DNA of 64,000 nt, taken from contig NZ_CP139715.1 in NCBI RefSeq assembly GCF_034377285.1, positions 3,766,001-3,830,000 on the forward strand, in the 5' to 3' direction. Each line of letters starts with the position of its first letter. Position 1 is the stretch's first letter. A model generated the notes under the pieces. It searched no databases, had not been told where the DNA came from, and saw only the letters and a list, made by a program, of their open reading frames with translations. Origin of the DNA: Thalassobaculum sp. OXR-137. GTDB lineage: Bacteria; Pseudomonadota; Alphaproteobacteria; Thalassobaculales; Thalassobaculaceae. Positions 1 to 8,328 of this stretch are shown here, piece after piece. The position numbers and the translations under genes were made by a program.

Positions 1-1086
1 ACGCTGCTGCTGGCGGATTACGGGGCCGATGTGGTGAAGATCGAGCGGCCGGGCAGCGGCGACGACGCCCGCGCCTGGGGCCCGCCGTTTCTCGACGGCG
101 ACTCGCTCTGGTTCATGTCGGTGAACCGCAACAAGCGCAGTGTAGCCGTCGACTACACGGTCGATCCCGGGCGCTCCCTGTTCGAGAAGCTGGTCTCCGC
201 CGCCGACGTGGTGGTTCTGAACCAGGTGCCGCGGGTGCAGGAGAAGCTGAAGACCAACCCGGCGACCCTGCAAAAACTCAATCCCGGGCTGATCGTCGCC
301 TCGGTCACCGGCTTCGGCCTGACCGGCGAGCGCAAGGACAAGCCCTGTTACGACCTGATCGCGGAAGGCTATTCCGGCGTCATGGACCTGACCGGCGAGC
401 CGGACAGCCCGCCGCAGAAGGTCGGCACCCCCGCCGCCGACCTGCTGGCCGGGCACGATCTGGCGCTGGCCGTCGCCGCCGCCCTGGTGCGCAAGGGCCG
501 CACGGGGCAGGGCGCCGTGGTCGACGTCTCCATGGTGGAGAGCATGACCCGCTTCATGGTGCCGCGCATCGCCAGCTATCTGGGCTCCGGCGAGGTGCCG
601 GCCCGCTCCGGCGCGCGGGACAGTGTGATCGCGATCTATCAGGTGTTCGACACCGCCGACGACCCGATGACCCTCGGCCTCGGCAATGACGCGATCTGGC
701 GGCGGTTTTGGCAGGCGGTGGGCGATGCCAGGCGCGGCGAGGATCCGGCGACCGCCACCAATGCCGGCCGCCGCGAGGTCCGCGCCGAGCTGGTAGCCGA
801 GATCCAGGCGATCCTGAAGACCCGGCCCCGGGCCGAATGGCTCGCCCTGTTCGACGCCAACAAGGTGCCAGCCGGCCCGATCCAGCGTGTGGACGAGGTC
901 TGCACCGATCGCCATCTGTACGAGCGTGGCTTCCTCTATACGATCGCGCGGGAGGGCAAGAGCCCGTCGCCCCAGGTCGGCACCGGCGTACAGATCGACG
1001 GCCGGGCCAACGCGCCGCGCCGCGCGCCGCCGGATCTCGGCGCCCACGAGACCGACATCCGCGCCGACTGGCTCGGCGAAAGCTGA
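1..1086 (+). CDS. CaiB/BaiF family CoA-transferase, 5' truncated by window edge
   Basis: The frame is open from base 1 (TLLLADYGADVVKIE...), so the true start lies upstream of the window; a GTG at 31 is internal. The sequence carries family III CoA-transferase landmarks: an N-terminal VVKIERPGSGDD segment, SVNRNKRSVAVD, and a YDLIAEGYSGVM stretch whose Asp aligns with the catalytic aspartate of formyl-CoA transferase. It should move CoA between carboxylic acids in the cytoplasm. The stop at 1084 is followed 41 nt later by a hydratase-family gene in the same direction, so it probably opens or continues the acyl-CoA operon. The substrate is not readable. Confidence 0.9.
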   Translation, partial: TLLLADYGADVVKIERPGSGDDARAWGPPFLDGDSLWFMSVNRNKRSVAVDYTVDPGRSLFEKLVSAADVVVLNQVPRVQEKLKTNPATLQKLNPGLIVASVTGFGLTGERKDKPCYDLIAEGYSGVMDLTGEPDSPPQKVGTPAADLLAGHDLALAVAAALVRKGRTGQGAVVDVSMVESMTRFMVPRIASYLGSGEVPARSGARDSVIAIYQVFDTADDPMTLGLGNDAIWRRFWQAVGDARRGEDPATATNAGRREVRAELVAEIQAILKTRPRAEWLALFDANKVPAGPIQRVDEVCTDRHLYERGFLYTIAREGKSPSPQVGTGVQIDGRANAPRRAPPDLGAHETDIRADWLGES

Positions 1087-1127
1087 CCCCGGCCCTTCGA
1101 AGAACACCATCCCAAGGGAAGAGACGC

Positions 1128-1913
1128 ATGTCCCAGACGTTCGAGACCATCCTGTACGAGGAAGACGGCCCCATCGGCTGGATCACCATCAACCGGCCGG
1201 AAGACGGGAACATGTTCACCCCCGTCACCTGTATCGAGATCCGCGACTGTATCGAGGCGATCCGCCGCGAGACCCGCACCCGCGTGGTGGTGCTAACAGG
1301 GGCGGGCGAGAAGTTCTTCTGCATCGGCGGCCGCAAGGACGGCATGGAGGACACCACTCTCTATGCCGGCGTGCTTCCGACGCTTGAGATGTACGACGCC
1401 ATCGACAAGCTGCAGAAGCCGGTGATCGCCATGGTCAACGGTTTCGCGGTCGGCGGCGGCAACGTGCTGCACACGGTCTGCGACCTCACCATCGCCAAGG
1501 AAAGCGCGGTGTTTCGCCAGGTCGGCCCGATGATGGGCAGCTTCGACGCCGGCTACGGTACTTGGTATCTGGAGGACGCCATCGGCAAGAAGCGGGCGAA
1601 GGAGATGTGGTACACAAACCGCAAGCTTTCCGCCGCCGAGGCGCTTGACTGGGGTCTGATCAACAAGGTGGTGCCGGACGACAAGTTGCGCGAGGAGACC
1701 CGCGCCTGGGCACTGTCGATCTCCGAGCGCGGCCCGATGGCCCTGGCCGGCATCAAGCACGCCTTCCTCGCGCGTCATGGCGGTGTCGGCGGTCTCGGCC
1801 GCGTCTCCCACGACATGCTGCTGAAGCTGTACCTGAAGACCGAGGAGAGCCAGGAGCTGTCCAAGGCCTTCGGCGAGCGCCGCACGCCCGATCCGGACAA
1901 GTTCGGCCACTGA
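1128..1913 (+). CDS. Crotonase-family ring-opening hydrolase/synthase, BadI/MenB-like
   Basis: 261 aa crotonase fold. The start ATG lies 41 nt after the upstream stop. The usual catalytic Glu of enoyl-CoA hydratases is absent: the first site reads GGGN (residues 109-112). Residues 137-144 are GSFDAGYG, the signature of MenB (naphthoate synthase) and BadI (2-ketocyclohexanecarboxyl-CoA hydrolase). Those families carry out Dieckmann or retro-Dieckmann chemistry, not hydration. No men genes are nearby, and the neighbours are a CoA ligase, a hydratase and an acyl-CoA dehydrogenase. A BadI-like hydrolytic ring opening of an alicyclic beta-keto acyl-CoA is therefore the better inference. The exact substrate is unknown. 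Confidence 0.82.
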   Translation: MSQTFETILYEEDGPIGWITINRPEDGNMFTPVTCIEIRDCIEAIRRETRTRVVVLTGAGEKFFCIGGRKDGMEDTTLYAGVLPTLEMYDAIDKLQKPVIAMVNGFAVGGGNVLHTVCDLTIAKESAVFRQVGPMMGSFDAGYGTWYLEDAIGKKRAKEMWYTNRKLSAAEALDWGLINKVVPDDKLREETRAWALSISERGPMALAGIKHAFLARHGGVGGLGRVSHDMLLKLYLKTEESQELSKAFGERRTPDPDKFGH

Positions 1914-1923
1914 GGGCGCGGTC

Positions 1924-3576
1924 ATGAGCCGGCTTCTGACCCTGCACGACCCGGCCACGGCGCGGCGCTACTACGAGGCCGGTCTGTGGCATGACGAGAC
2001 CTTCTATGCCCTGCTGGCCAAGCACGCGGCCGCACGGCCCGACGCCAAAGCGGTGCGGGATTCCGCCCGCCATCTGACCTGGGGGCAGTTGAAGGACTGG
2101 GTCGACACCATTGCCGACAGCCTGCACGAGGCGGGCGTGGTGACCGGCGAGCGGGTGGCGCTCTGGGCTTCCAACCGTGTGGAAGTGGTCGCGTCCTTCC
2201 TGGCGTGCTCGCGCAACGGCTATGTCTGCAACCCGTCGCTCCACCGCAACTACACGGTGGAGGAGATCGCCGGCCTGCTGCAGCGGGTCGGGGCGACGGC
2301 GGCCGTGGTGGAGACCGGCTGGGGGGCCGATACCGATCGCCACGACCCGATCGCCGCCCTGCGCGGGCTGGAGGCCATGCGCAGGGTCTTTGTCCTGCCG
2401 CCCCACCGCGCAGAGGGCGACCTGCCGGGGGTCGGCACCGCCCCGCGCCACCTGCGGGAGCCCGACCCGAACCCGGACAGCATCTGCTATCTCGCCTTCA
2501 CCAGCGGCACGACGGGCAAGCCCAAGGGGGTGATGCATTCCGACAATTCGCTGTTGGCCAACTGCCGCGACCTGGTGAAGGACTGGCATCACGACAGTTC
2601 CACCGTGCTGCTGACCCTGTCGCCGCTGAGCCACCACATCGCCTGGGTCGCGGTCGGCCAGTGGCTGGTCGCCGGCATGCAGCTGGTGATCGACGATCCC
2701 GCCCCGGGCCTGTCCCGCCTCGACTGGATGATCGAGACCGGGGCGACCTACGTGATGGGCGTGCCCACCCATGCCATGGACATCCAGGCCGAACAGGCGC
2801 GGCGCGGCATCGGGAAGCTTGGCTCGGTCAACCTGTTCTACATGGCCGGCTCGCCGATCCCGCCGGCCGTGGCAGAGCGGTTCGTGCGCCAGGGCGTGCG
2901 GCCGCAGAACATCTACGGCATGACCGAGAACTCCTCGCACCAGTACACCCACCCGGTGGACGACGAGGCGACGATCTGCGCCACCTGCGGACGCGGGGGG
3001 GCGGGGTACGAGGTGCGGATCTTCTCCCAGGAGAACCGGGACGAGGAGGTGCCGCCCGGCACCATCGGCGAGATCGGCGGCAAGGGCGCCGCCCTGATGC
3101 TGGGATATTTCGACAACCAGGCCGCCACCGAGGGCTCGTTCAACCGCGACGGCTGGTTCCTGTCCGGCGATCTCGGCGTGCTCGACGGCAACGGCAACCT
3201 GTCCATCGTCGGCCGGCTGAAGGACGTGGTGATCCGCGGCGGCCACAACATCTTCCCGGCCCGGGTGGAAGATCTGGCGGTGAAGCATCCTAACATCGCC
3301 AAGGCGGCGGCTTTCCCGGTGCCGGACGAACGGCTCGGCGAGAAGCTGGCCCTGGCGATCCTGCCAAGCGGGGAGAGCCCCGATGCCGCCACAGTGCTGA
3401 ATCATCTCTATGCGGTGGGGCTGTCGAAATACGACATGCCGGAATACTTCCTGGTGATGGACAGCTTCCCGCTGACCCCCAGCGGTAAGATCCTGAAGCG
3501 CGAGCTGGCGGAATGGGCGAAGTCCGGACGGATTGCGCCCGAGCCCTGCCGGTTCAAGCAGCCCGAAGACGCCTGA
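1924..3576 (+). CDS. Acyl-CoA synthetase (AMP-forming), AliA-like
   Basis: 550 aa ANL-superfamily ligase that activates a carboxylic acid with ATP and CoA. Visible motifs are the P-loop TSGTTGKPKG (about 193-202), the YGMTEN motif near 310-340, GWFLSGDLG, the hinge KDVVIRGGHNIFP, and C-terminal PSGKILKREL with the adenylation lysine. It begins 10 nt after the BadI-like gene and ends 12 nt before a hydratase, so co-transcription is likely. Together with BadI-, BadK- and AliB-like neighbours it resembles cyclohexanecarboxylate-CoA ligase, but ligase specificity cannot be read from motifs and a medium-chain or aromatic acid is possible. Confidence 0.88.
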   Translation: MSRLLTLHDPATARRYYEAGLWHDETFYALLAKHAAARPDAKAVRDSARHLTWGQLKDWVDTIADSLHEAGVVTGERVALWASNRVEVVASFLACSRNGYVCNPSLHRNYTVEEIAGLLQRVGATAAVVETGWGADTDRHDPIAALRGLEAMRRVFVLPPHRAEGDLPGVGTAPRHLREPDPNPDSICYLAFTSGTTGKPKGVMHSDNSLLANCRDLVKDWHHDSSTVLLTLSPLSHHIAWVAVGQWLVAGMQLVIDDPAPGLSRLDWMIETGATYVMGVPTHAMDIQAEQARRGIGKLGSVNLFYMAGSPIPPAVAERFVRQGVRPQNIYGMTENSSHQYTHPVDDEATICATCGRGGAGYEVRIFSQENRDEEVPPGTIGEIGGKGAALMLGYFDNQAATEGSFNRDGWFLSGDLGVLDGNGNLSIVGRLKDVVIRGGHNIFPARVEDLAVKHPNIAKAAAFPVPDERLGEKLALAILPSGESPDAATVLNHLYAVGLSKYDMPEYFLVMDSFPLTPSGKILKRELAEWAKSGRIAPEPCRFKQPEDA

Positions 3577-3588
3577 GGAGACGACACC

Positions 3589-4359
3589 ATGACCGTGACC
3601 CTGGCCCTGTCCGAAGGGATCGCCACCCTGACCATCGACCGTCAGGAGACGCTGAATGCGCTTAATTTCAGCCTGATATCGGATATCGCTGAGAAACTGG
3701 ACGAGGTCCGAGACTCTGCGGCTCGTGGCCTGCTGATCACCGGTGCCGGCGAGAAGGCGTTCTGCGCCGGCGCCGATATCAAGGAACTGATGGGCCGAGA
3801 CCTGATGGCCCAGAAGCGCGGTGCGGAGGCCGGGCAGGCGACCTTCGCCAAGATCGCCGCCCTGGAGATCCCGTCGCTCGCCCTGATCAACGGTTTCGCC
3901 TTCGGCGGCGGGCTTGAGATGGCGCTGGCCTGCACCTTCCGGATGGCGGTGCCGACTGCGAAGATGGGACTGCCGGAGATCAAGCTCGGCCTGATCCCGG
4001 GCTATGGCGGAACCCAGCGGCTGCCGCGCCTGATAGGCGAGGGGCGGGCGCTGGAGATGATCCTGACCGGCCGCACCGTCGATGCCGAGGAGGCGCATCG
4101 GATCGGTCTGGTGAATAGGTTGGCCGAAACCGCCGATCCAGTTGCCGAGGCACAGGGCTTCCTGGGCGAGGTGACCCGCTACGGCCTGCCGGCGATCAGC
4201 TTCGCCAAGGAGGCGGTGACCCGCGCCCTGGACCTGCCGATCCATGAGGGGCTGAAGGTGGAGGCGGATCTCTCCACCCTGTCCTTCCGCACCGAGGACG
4301 CCGACGAGGGCCTCGCCGCCTTCGTCGAGAAACGCAAACCGAGTTTCAAGGATCGCTGA
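3589..4359 (+). CDS. Enoyl-CoA hydratase, BadK-like
   Basis: 256 aa crotonase. Unlike the first crotonase in the operon, it keeps both catalytic glutamates: E110 in GGGLE and E130 in GLPEIKLGLIPGYGG, 20 residues apart as in rat mitochondrial hydratase. It should hydrate a 2-enoyl-CoA (or cyclohex-1-enecarboxyl-CoA) to the 3-hydroxy form. Its stop overlaps the start of the acyl-CoA dehydrogenase gene as TGATG, which indicates translational coupling of consecutive steps. Confidence 0.92.
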   Translation: MTVTLALSEGIATLTIDRQETLNALNFSLISDIAEKLDEVRDSAARGLLITGAGEKAFCAGADIKELMGRDLMAQKRGAEAGQATFAKIAALEIPSLALINGFAFGGGLEMALACTFRMAVPTAKMGLPEIKLGLIPGYGGTQRLPRLIGEGRALEMILTGRTVDAEEAHRIGLVNRLAETADPVAEAQGFLGEVTRYGLPAISFAKEAVTRALDLPIHEGLKVEADLSTLSFRTEDADEGLAAFVEKRKPSFKDR

Positions 4360-5534
4360 TGGCCACCGTACTCGACCGCCTGGACGCCAGCCTCGACCTG
4401 CCCGAGGACGAGGCCATGGTGCTGGACAGCGTGCGCCAGCTCGCCACCGAGAAGATCGCGCCGCGTGCCGCGGAGCACGACCGCAACGGCACCTATCCGG
4501 CCGACAACATCGCCGAGATGAACGCGCTCGGCATGAACGCCATGTTCGTGCCGGAGGAATATGGCGGGCTCGGCCTGTCCTACACTGTCTATCTCGCCTG
4601 CGTGCGGGAGATCTCCAAGGCTTGTGCGTCGACCGGCATCATCTGGGCCACCAACTTCCACGGCATGAAGCCGGTGATGGATTTCGGCACCGAGGCGCAG
4701 AAGCAGCGCATCCTGCCGACCATCGCCGCCGGCGGGATCGGCTCGCTCTGCATCACCGAGCCGACGGCCGGCTCCGACGCCACCGGCATGAAGACCCGCA
4801 TCACCCCGGACGGCAACGAGAGCGTGGTGATCAACGGCGGGAAGACCTTCATCTCCAACGGCAACGTCGCCGACCACCTGCTGGTCTTCGGCAAGTGGAG
4901 CGAGATCGACGACCCGCGCAAGTCGATCACCGCCTTCGTGGTCGACAAGGACACGCCGGGCCTGGAGGTCCTCCGCAAGGAGGAGAAGATGGGCCACCGG
5001 GCCGCACCCACGGTGGCGCTGTCCTTCGAGGACATGAAGATTCCGCGCGAGAACATCATCGGCGAGCCGGGAGACGGGCTGCAGATCCTGCTGTCCTCGC
5101 TGAACAAGTCGCGGCCCAGCGTGGCGGCCCAGGCGCTCGGCATCGCCCGGGCGGCGTTCGAGGACGCGATCGACTACATCAACGACCGCCGCCAGTCGGG
5201 CAAGCGGATCGTCGAGTTCCAGGGCATCCAGTTCACCCTGGCCGATCTCGCCACCGACCTCGCCATGTGCGAGGCGTGGCTGTGGAAGGTCGGCCGCATG
5301 GTCGACGGCGGCGCGACGGATTTCGGGATCGAGGCGTCGATGCTGAAGATGCGCGGCTCCGATCTCGCCATGCGGATCGCCGACGAGGCGGTGCAGCTCC
5401 ATGGCGGCTACGGCTACTGCCAGGACTACCGGGTCGAGCGGCTGATGCGCGACGCCAAGATCACCCAGATCTGGGAAGGCACCAACCAGATCCACCGCCA
5501 GCTCATCGGCCGCAGTTTCGCGCGGAAGGAATAG
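4359..5534 (+). CDS. Acyl-CoA dehydrogenase, AliB-like
   Basis: 391 aa flavoprotein of the acyl-CoA dehydrogenase family. It has the N-terminal helical domain, the CITEPTAGSDATGM substrate/FAD motif, the middle beta domain, and C-terminal LHGGYGYCQDYRVERLMRDAKI followed by IWEGTNQIHR. E373 in WEGT sits where the catalytic base of short- and medium-chain enzymes lies. The start overlaps the preceding hydratase stop by one base. It would feed electrons to ETF while desaturating the acyl-CoA made by the upstream ligase. Confidence 0.94.
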   Translation: MATVLDRLDASLDLPEDEAMVLDSVRQLATEKIAPRAAEHDRNGTYPADNIAEMNALGMNAMFVPEEYGGLGLSYTVYLACVREISKACASTGIIWATNFHGMKPVMDFGTEAQKQRILPTIAAGGIGSLCITEPTAGSDATGMKTRITPDGNESVVINGGKTFISNGNVADHLLVFGKWSEIDDPRKSITAFVVDKDTPGLEVLRKEEKMGHRAAPTVALSFEDMKIPRENIIGEPGDGLQILLSSLNKSRPSVAAQALGIARAAFEDAIDYINDRRQSGKRIVEFQGIQFTLADLATDLAMCEAWLWKVGRMVDGGATDFGIEASMLKMRGSDLAMRIADEAVQLHGGYGYCQDYRVERLMRDAKITQIWEGTNQIHRQLIGRSFARKE

Positions 5535-5552
5535 GCAACCCCAGACCCCGAC

Positions 5553-5628
5553 CCGTCATCCTGAACTCGTTTCAGGACCTCATGGGCGGTTGGTCAAGCG
5601 AGGTCCTGAAACGAGTTCAGGATGACGG
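5553..5628. repeat. Intergenic inverted repeat, family B
   Basis: Two perfectly complementary 28-bp arms (5553-5580 and 5601-5628) flank a 20-nt centre. The outer sequence is CCGTCATCCTGA. The repeat sits inside the operon, between the acyl-CoA dehydrogenase and hydroxyacyl-CoA dehydrogenase genes, and could form a strong transcript hairpin. A diverged copy lies at 55477-55550. Confidence 0.9.
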
Positions 5629-5652
5629 CGTGAAAATTGTTGGAGTTCACCA

Positions 5653-6528
5653 ATGACAACCATCCAGACCGTCGGTGTGTGCGGCGCCGGGACCATGGGG
5701 GCGGGGATCGCCATCGTGGCGGCCCGCGCCGGCTACCGCACCGTGCTCTACGACACCAATGCCAAGGCGCTGGACCGGGCCAGGGGCCAGACCGAGGCCT
5801 TCCTCGCCAAGTCGGTAGAGCGCGGCAAGCTGACCCAGGAACAGGTCGACGCCGCCCTGGCCGGCTACAAGACCACCGACACGCTGGACGGCCTCGGCGA
5901 GTGCGACATCGTCATCGAGGCGGTGTTCGAGAACCTGGCTGTCAAGCAGGAGCTGTTCGGCAAGCTGAACGACGTCTGCCCGGAGCACACCCTGTTCGCT
6001 TCCAACACCTCCACCCTGTCGATCACCCAGATCGCCTCGGGCTGCGGCCGGGAGGATCGGGTGGTGGGCATGCATTTCTGCCTGCCGGCCCAGCTCATGA
6101 AGCTGGTGGAGATGTCGCCGGGGCTGAACACCTCCGACACGAGCTTCGCCGCCGCCTGGGCGTTCTGCGAGGCGCTGGGGCAGAAGCCGGTGAAGACCAA
6201 GGACGCGCCGGGCTTCATCCTCAACTACTTCCTGGTGCCGTTTAACAACGACGTCATCCGCCTGATCGAGGCGGGCGTGGCCGAGCCGGCGGATATCGAT
6301 CGGGCGATCAAGGCCGGGCTCGGCTACAAGATGGGACCGTGCGAGCTTCTCGACCTGATCGGGCTCGACACCCAGGTGCTGCTCTGCGACGCGTTCTACG
6401 GCGTCACCCACGACCCGCGATGCGCCGCACCGCCGCTGCTCCACCGCATGGTGGCCGCCGGCCATCTGGGCCGCAAGTCGGGGCGCGGCTTCTTCACCTA
6501 TGACAGCGACAAGATGTACGGGGCCTGA
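5653..6528 (+). CDS. 3-hydroxyacyl-CoA dehydrogenase (3-hydroxybutyryl-CoA dehydrogenase type)
   Basis: 291 aa, full length for the single-function family: an N-terminal NAD-binding Rossmann fold (GAGTMG at 11-16) and a C-terminal helical dimerisation domain. The catalytic His141 is in GMHFCLPAQLMKLVE, with its partner Glu153. The family usually reads HFFNP here, so the Phe and Asn are replaced by Cys and Leu, and KDAPGFILNY replaces the common GF..NR. It oxidises a 3-hydroxyacyl-CoA with NAD+. It is followed 3 nt later by a protein carrying only a C-terminal-type domain of the same family. Confidence 0.9.
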   Translation: MTTIQTVGVCGAGTMGAGIAIVAARAGYRTVLYDTNAKALDRARGQTEAFLAKSVERGKLTQEQVDAALAGYKTTDTLDGLGECDIVIEAVFENLAVKQELFGKLNDVCPEHTLFASNTSTLSITQIASGCGREDRVVGMHFCLPAQLMKLVEMSPGLNTSDTSFAAAWAFCEALGQKPVKTKDAPGFILNYFLVPFNNDVIRLIEAGVAEPADIDRAIKAGLGYKMGPCELLDLIGLDTQVLLCDAFYGVTHDPRCAAPPLLHRMVAAGHLGRKSGRGFFTYDSDKMYGA

Positions 6529-6531
6529 GCC

Positions 6532-7182
6532 ATGGTGAGCTATTCGATCGTCGATACCGGCGACAGCCGGTCGTTCCCCGAGGACCATCCGTTTCTCGCC
6601 GGCTCCGGCGGGGACGGCGAGGTCGTCGCCTATATCGGGGCCGGCGCCATCTCCGCCTGGCAGGAGGACCCGTCGCGCACCGCGATCCTAGTCGAGCTCC
6701 ACACCGAGACCCTGGGTGAGGTCACCGGCGAGAGCCGCGGCGAGGAGGGCTCCAATACCGTCGGCTTCGCCCGGTTCCGCGTCGGCGATGGCGCACCCTC
6801 CGATCTGGTCGAGCTGGTGCGTCAGCCCCATACCGATCCGGCCGCCTTGGAGGCTGCGCGCATGGTGCTGGAAGGGGCGGGGCTGCAGGTTTCCGAATGC
6901 TTCGACTTCGCCGGCCGCATCCTCGATCGCTTGATCCGGCCCTACTACAACGAGGCGCTGGCCAAGCTGGACGAGGGGCTGGCCACGGCCGACGACATGG
7001 ACCTGACGGTCAAGCTGGGCCTCGGCTATCCGGAAGGCCCGATCGAGCTGCTGGAGCGCACGGGTCTGCACCATCACCACGACGTCACCCAGGCGCTGTT
7101 CGAGGTCTACGGCACCAAGCATTACGCCCCGGCCCGCCGGGCGCGGGTGGCGAAGAAGCGCGCGAAGCGGGGGCTTTCCTGA
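6532..7182 (+). CDS. 3-hydroxyacyl-CoA dehydrogenase C-terminal-domain protein without NAD fold
   Basis: 216 aa. The C-terminal half (about 105-200) resembles the helical domain of hydroxyacyl-CoA dehydrogenases: RILDRLIRPYYNEAL, the Asp-rich DDMDLTVKLGLGYPEGPIELLERTG and a FEVYGTKHYAP tail. The N-terminal about 90 residues contain only a short YIGAG stretch; the GxGxxG nucleotide site and catalytic His are missing. It begins 3 nt after the complete dehydrogenase and its stop overlaps the next start (TGATG). It could be a partner subunit of a heteromeric enzyme or a decayed duplicate. Its own catalysis by the standard mechanism is not expected. Confidence 0.75.
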   Translation: MVSYSIVDTGDSRSFPEDHPFLAGSGGDGEVVAYIGAGAISAWQEDPSRTAILVELHTETLGEVTGESRGEEGSNTVGFARFRVGDGAPSDLVELVRQPHTDPAALEAARMVLEGAGLQVSECFDFAGRILDRLIRPYYNEALAKLDEGLATADDMDLTVKLGLGYPEGPIELLERTGLHHHHDVTQALFEVYGTKHYAPARRARVAKKRAKRGLS

Positions 7183-8324
7183 TGCCGGGCACGGCGCAGA
7201 AGTCTCGGAAGCCGCTGGCCGGCGTGCGGGTGATCGACTTTTCCACCCTCCTGCCGGGGCCGATGGCGACCCTGATCCTGGCCGAGGCCGGAGCGGAGGT
7301 GATCAAGCTGGAACGGCCCGGCAGCGGCGAGGACATGCGCGCCTATCCGCCGATGGTGACCGAGGACAGCGGCGTGAACTTCGCCCTGCTGAACCGCGGC
7401 AAGCGCTCGCTCGCCGTCGACCTGAAGGATCCGGAAGCGGTCGAGCGGGTGAAGGTGCTGATCAAGGATGCCGACGTGCTGGTCGAACAGTTCCGGCCCG
7501 GCGTCATGGACCGGCTCGGCCTGGGCTACGAGACAGTGAAGGCGCTGAACCCGGCCATTGTCTACTGTTCCATCACCGGCTTCGGTCAGACCGGCCCAAA
7601 AGCGGCGCTGGCGGCCCATGACCTGAACTACATGTCGGAGACCGGCGTTCTGAACCTCGGCGCCGACAGCCGCGGCGATCCGGTCCTGCCGCCGGTGCTT
7701 GTGGCGGATATCGGCGGCGGCACCATGCCGGCGGTGATCTCGATCCTGCTAGCCCTGCGCGAGGCGGAGAAAACCGGCGAGGGCGCGTTCCTCGACGTCG
7801 CCATGGCCGACAATCTGTTCGCCTGGGGCTACTGGGCGCTGGGCGAGCGGGCGGCCGGCAAGGGCGATCCCAAGCCCGGCGGCGAGTTGGTGACCGGCGG
7901 AACCCCGCGCTACCAAGTCTACCGCTGCGCCGATGGCCGCTGGCTCGCCTGCGCGCCTCTGGAGCCGAAATTCTGGGCGAATTTCTGCGAGGTGATCGGC
8001 CTCGACCCGGCCCTGCGCGACGATTCCAAGGATCCGACGGCCACCACCGCCGAGGTCCGTGCCCTTATCGCCTCGCGCACCAGCGCCGACTGGCTTGAGG
8101 CCTTCGATGGCATCGACGCCTGCGTCACCCTGGTGAAGTCGATCTCCGAAGCCGCGGAAGACCCGCATTTCCAGCAGCGCGGCCTGTTCGCCGGGACCAT
8201 GCAGGCGGGCAAGACCGCCATGATCCCGCTGCCGCCGCCCATCGCCCCGATCTACCGCGACCCCGAGGGCGGGCAGTCGTTCCCGGCCCTGGGCGACGCC
8301 AATGACGACTTGCTGAGGGACTAG
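7182..8324 (+). CDS. CaiB/BaiF family protein, alpha-methylacyl-CoA racemase-like
   Basis: 380 aa. The ATG overlaps the upstream stop. The N-terminus is typical of the family (VIDFSTLLPGPMATLILAEA, VIKLERPGSGEDM). The active-site region reads AHDLNY and then LVADIGGG. That His-Asp pair matches alpha-methylacyl-CoA racemase (GHDINY and LVADFAGG) better than formyl-CoA transferase (YDLMVQG). Racemisation of a 2-methyl-branched or ring-substituted acyl-CoA is therefore the preferred role, with CoA transfer as the alternative. A racemase fits a pathway for branched or cyclic acids whose dehydrogenase is stereospecific. Confidence 0.82.
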   Translation: MPGTAQKSRKPLAGVRVIDFSTLLPGPMATLILAEAGAEVIKLERPGSGEDMRAYPPMVTEDSGVNFALLNRGKRSLAVDLKDPEAVERVKVLIKDADVLVEQFRPGVMDRLGLGYETVKALNPAIVYCSITGFGQTGPKAALAAHDLNYMSETGVLNLGADSRGDPVLPPVLVADIGGGTMPAVISILLALREAEKTGEGAFLDVAMADNLFAWGYWALGERAAGKGDPKPGGELVTGGTPRYQVYRCADGRWLACAPLEPKFWANFCEVIGLDPALRDDSKDPTATTAEVRALIASRTSADWLEAFDGIDACVTLVKSISEAAEDPHFQQRGLFAGTMQAGKTAMIPLPPPIAPIYRDPEGGQSFPALGDANDDLLRD

Positions 8325-8328
8325 GCCG

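Noticed and set aside
1753-4245. An 830-residue open frame on the minus strand opposite the ligase and hydratase genes
   Set aside because: It is antisense to two clear enzyme genes, His/Gln/Gly-rich, and matches no fold. Similar long antisense frames at 11013-13226, 17764-19989, 31416-34112 and 58754-60742 are all by-products of high third-position GC.
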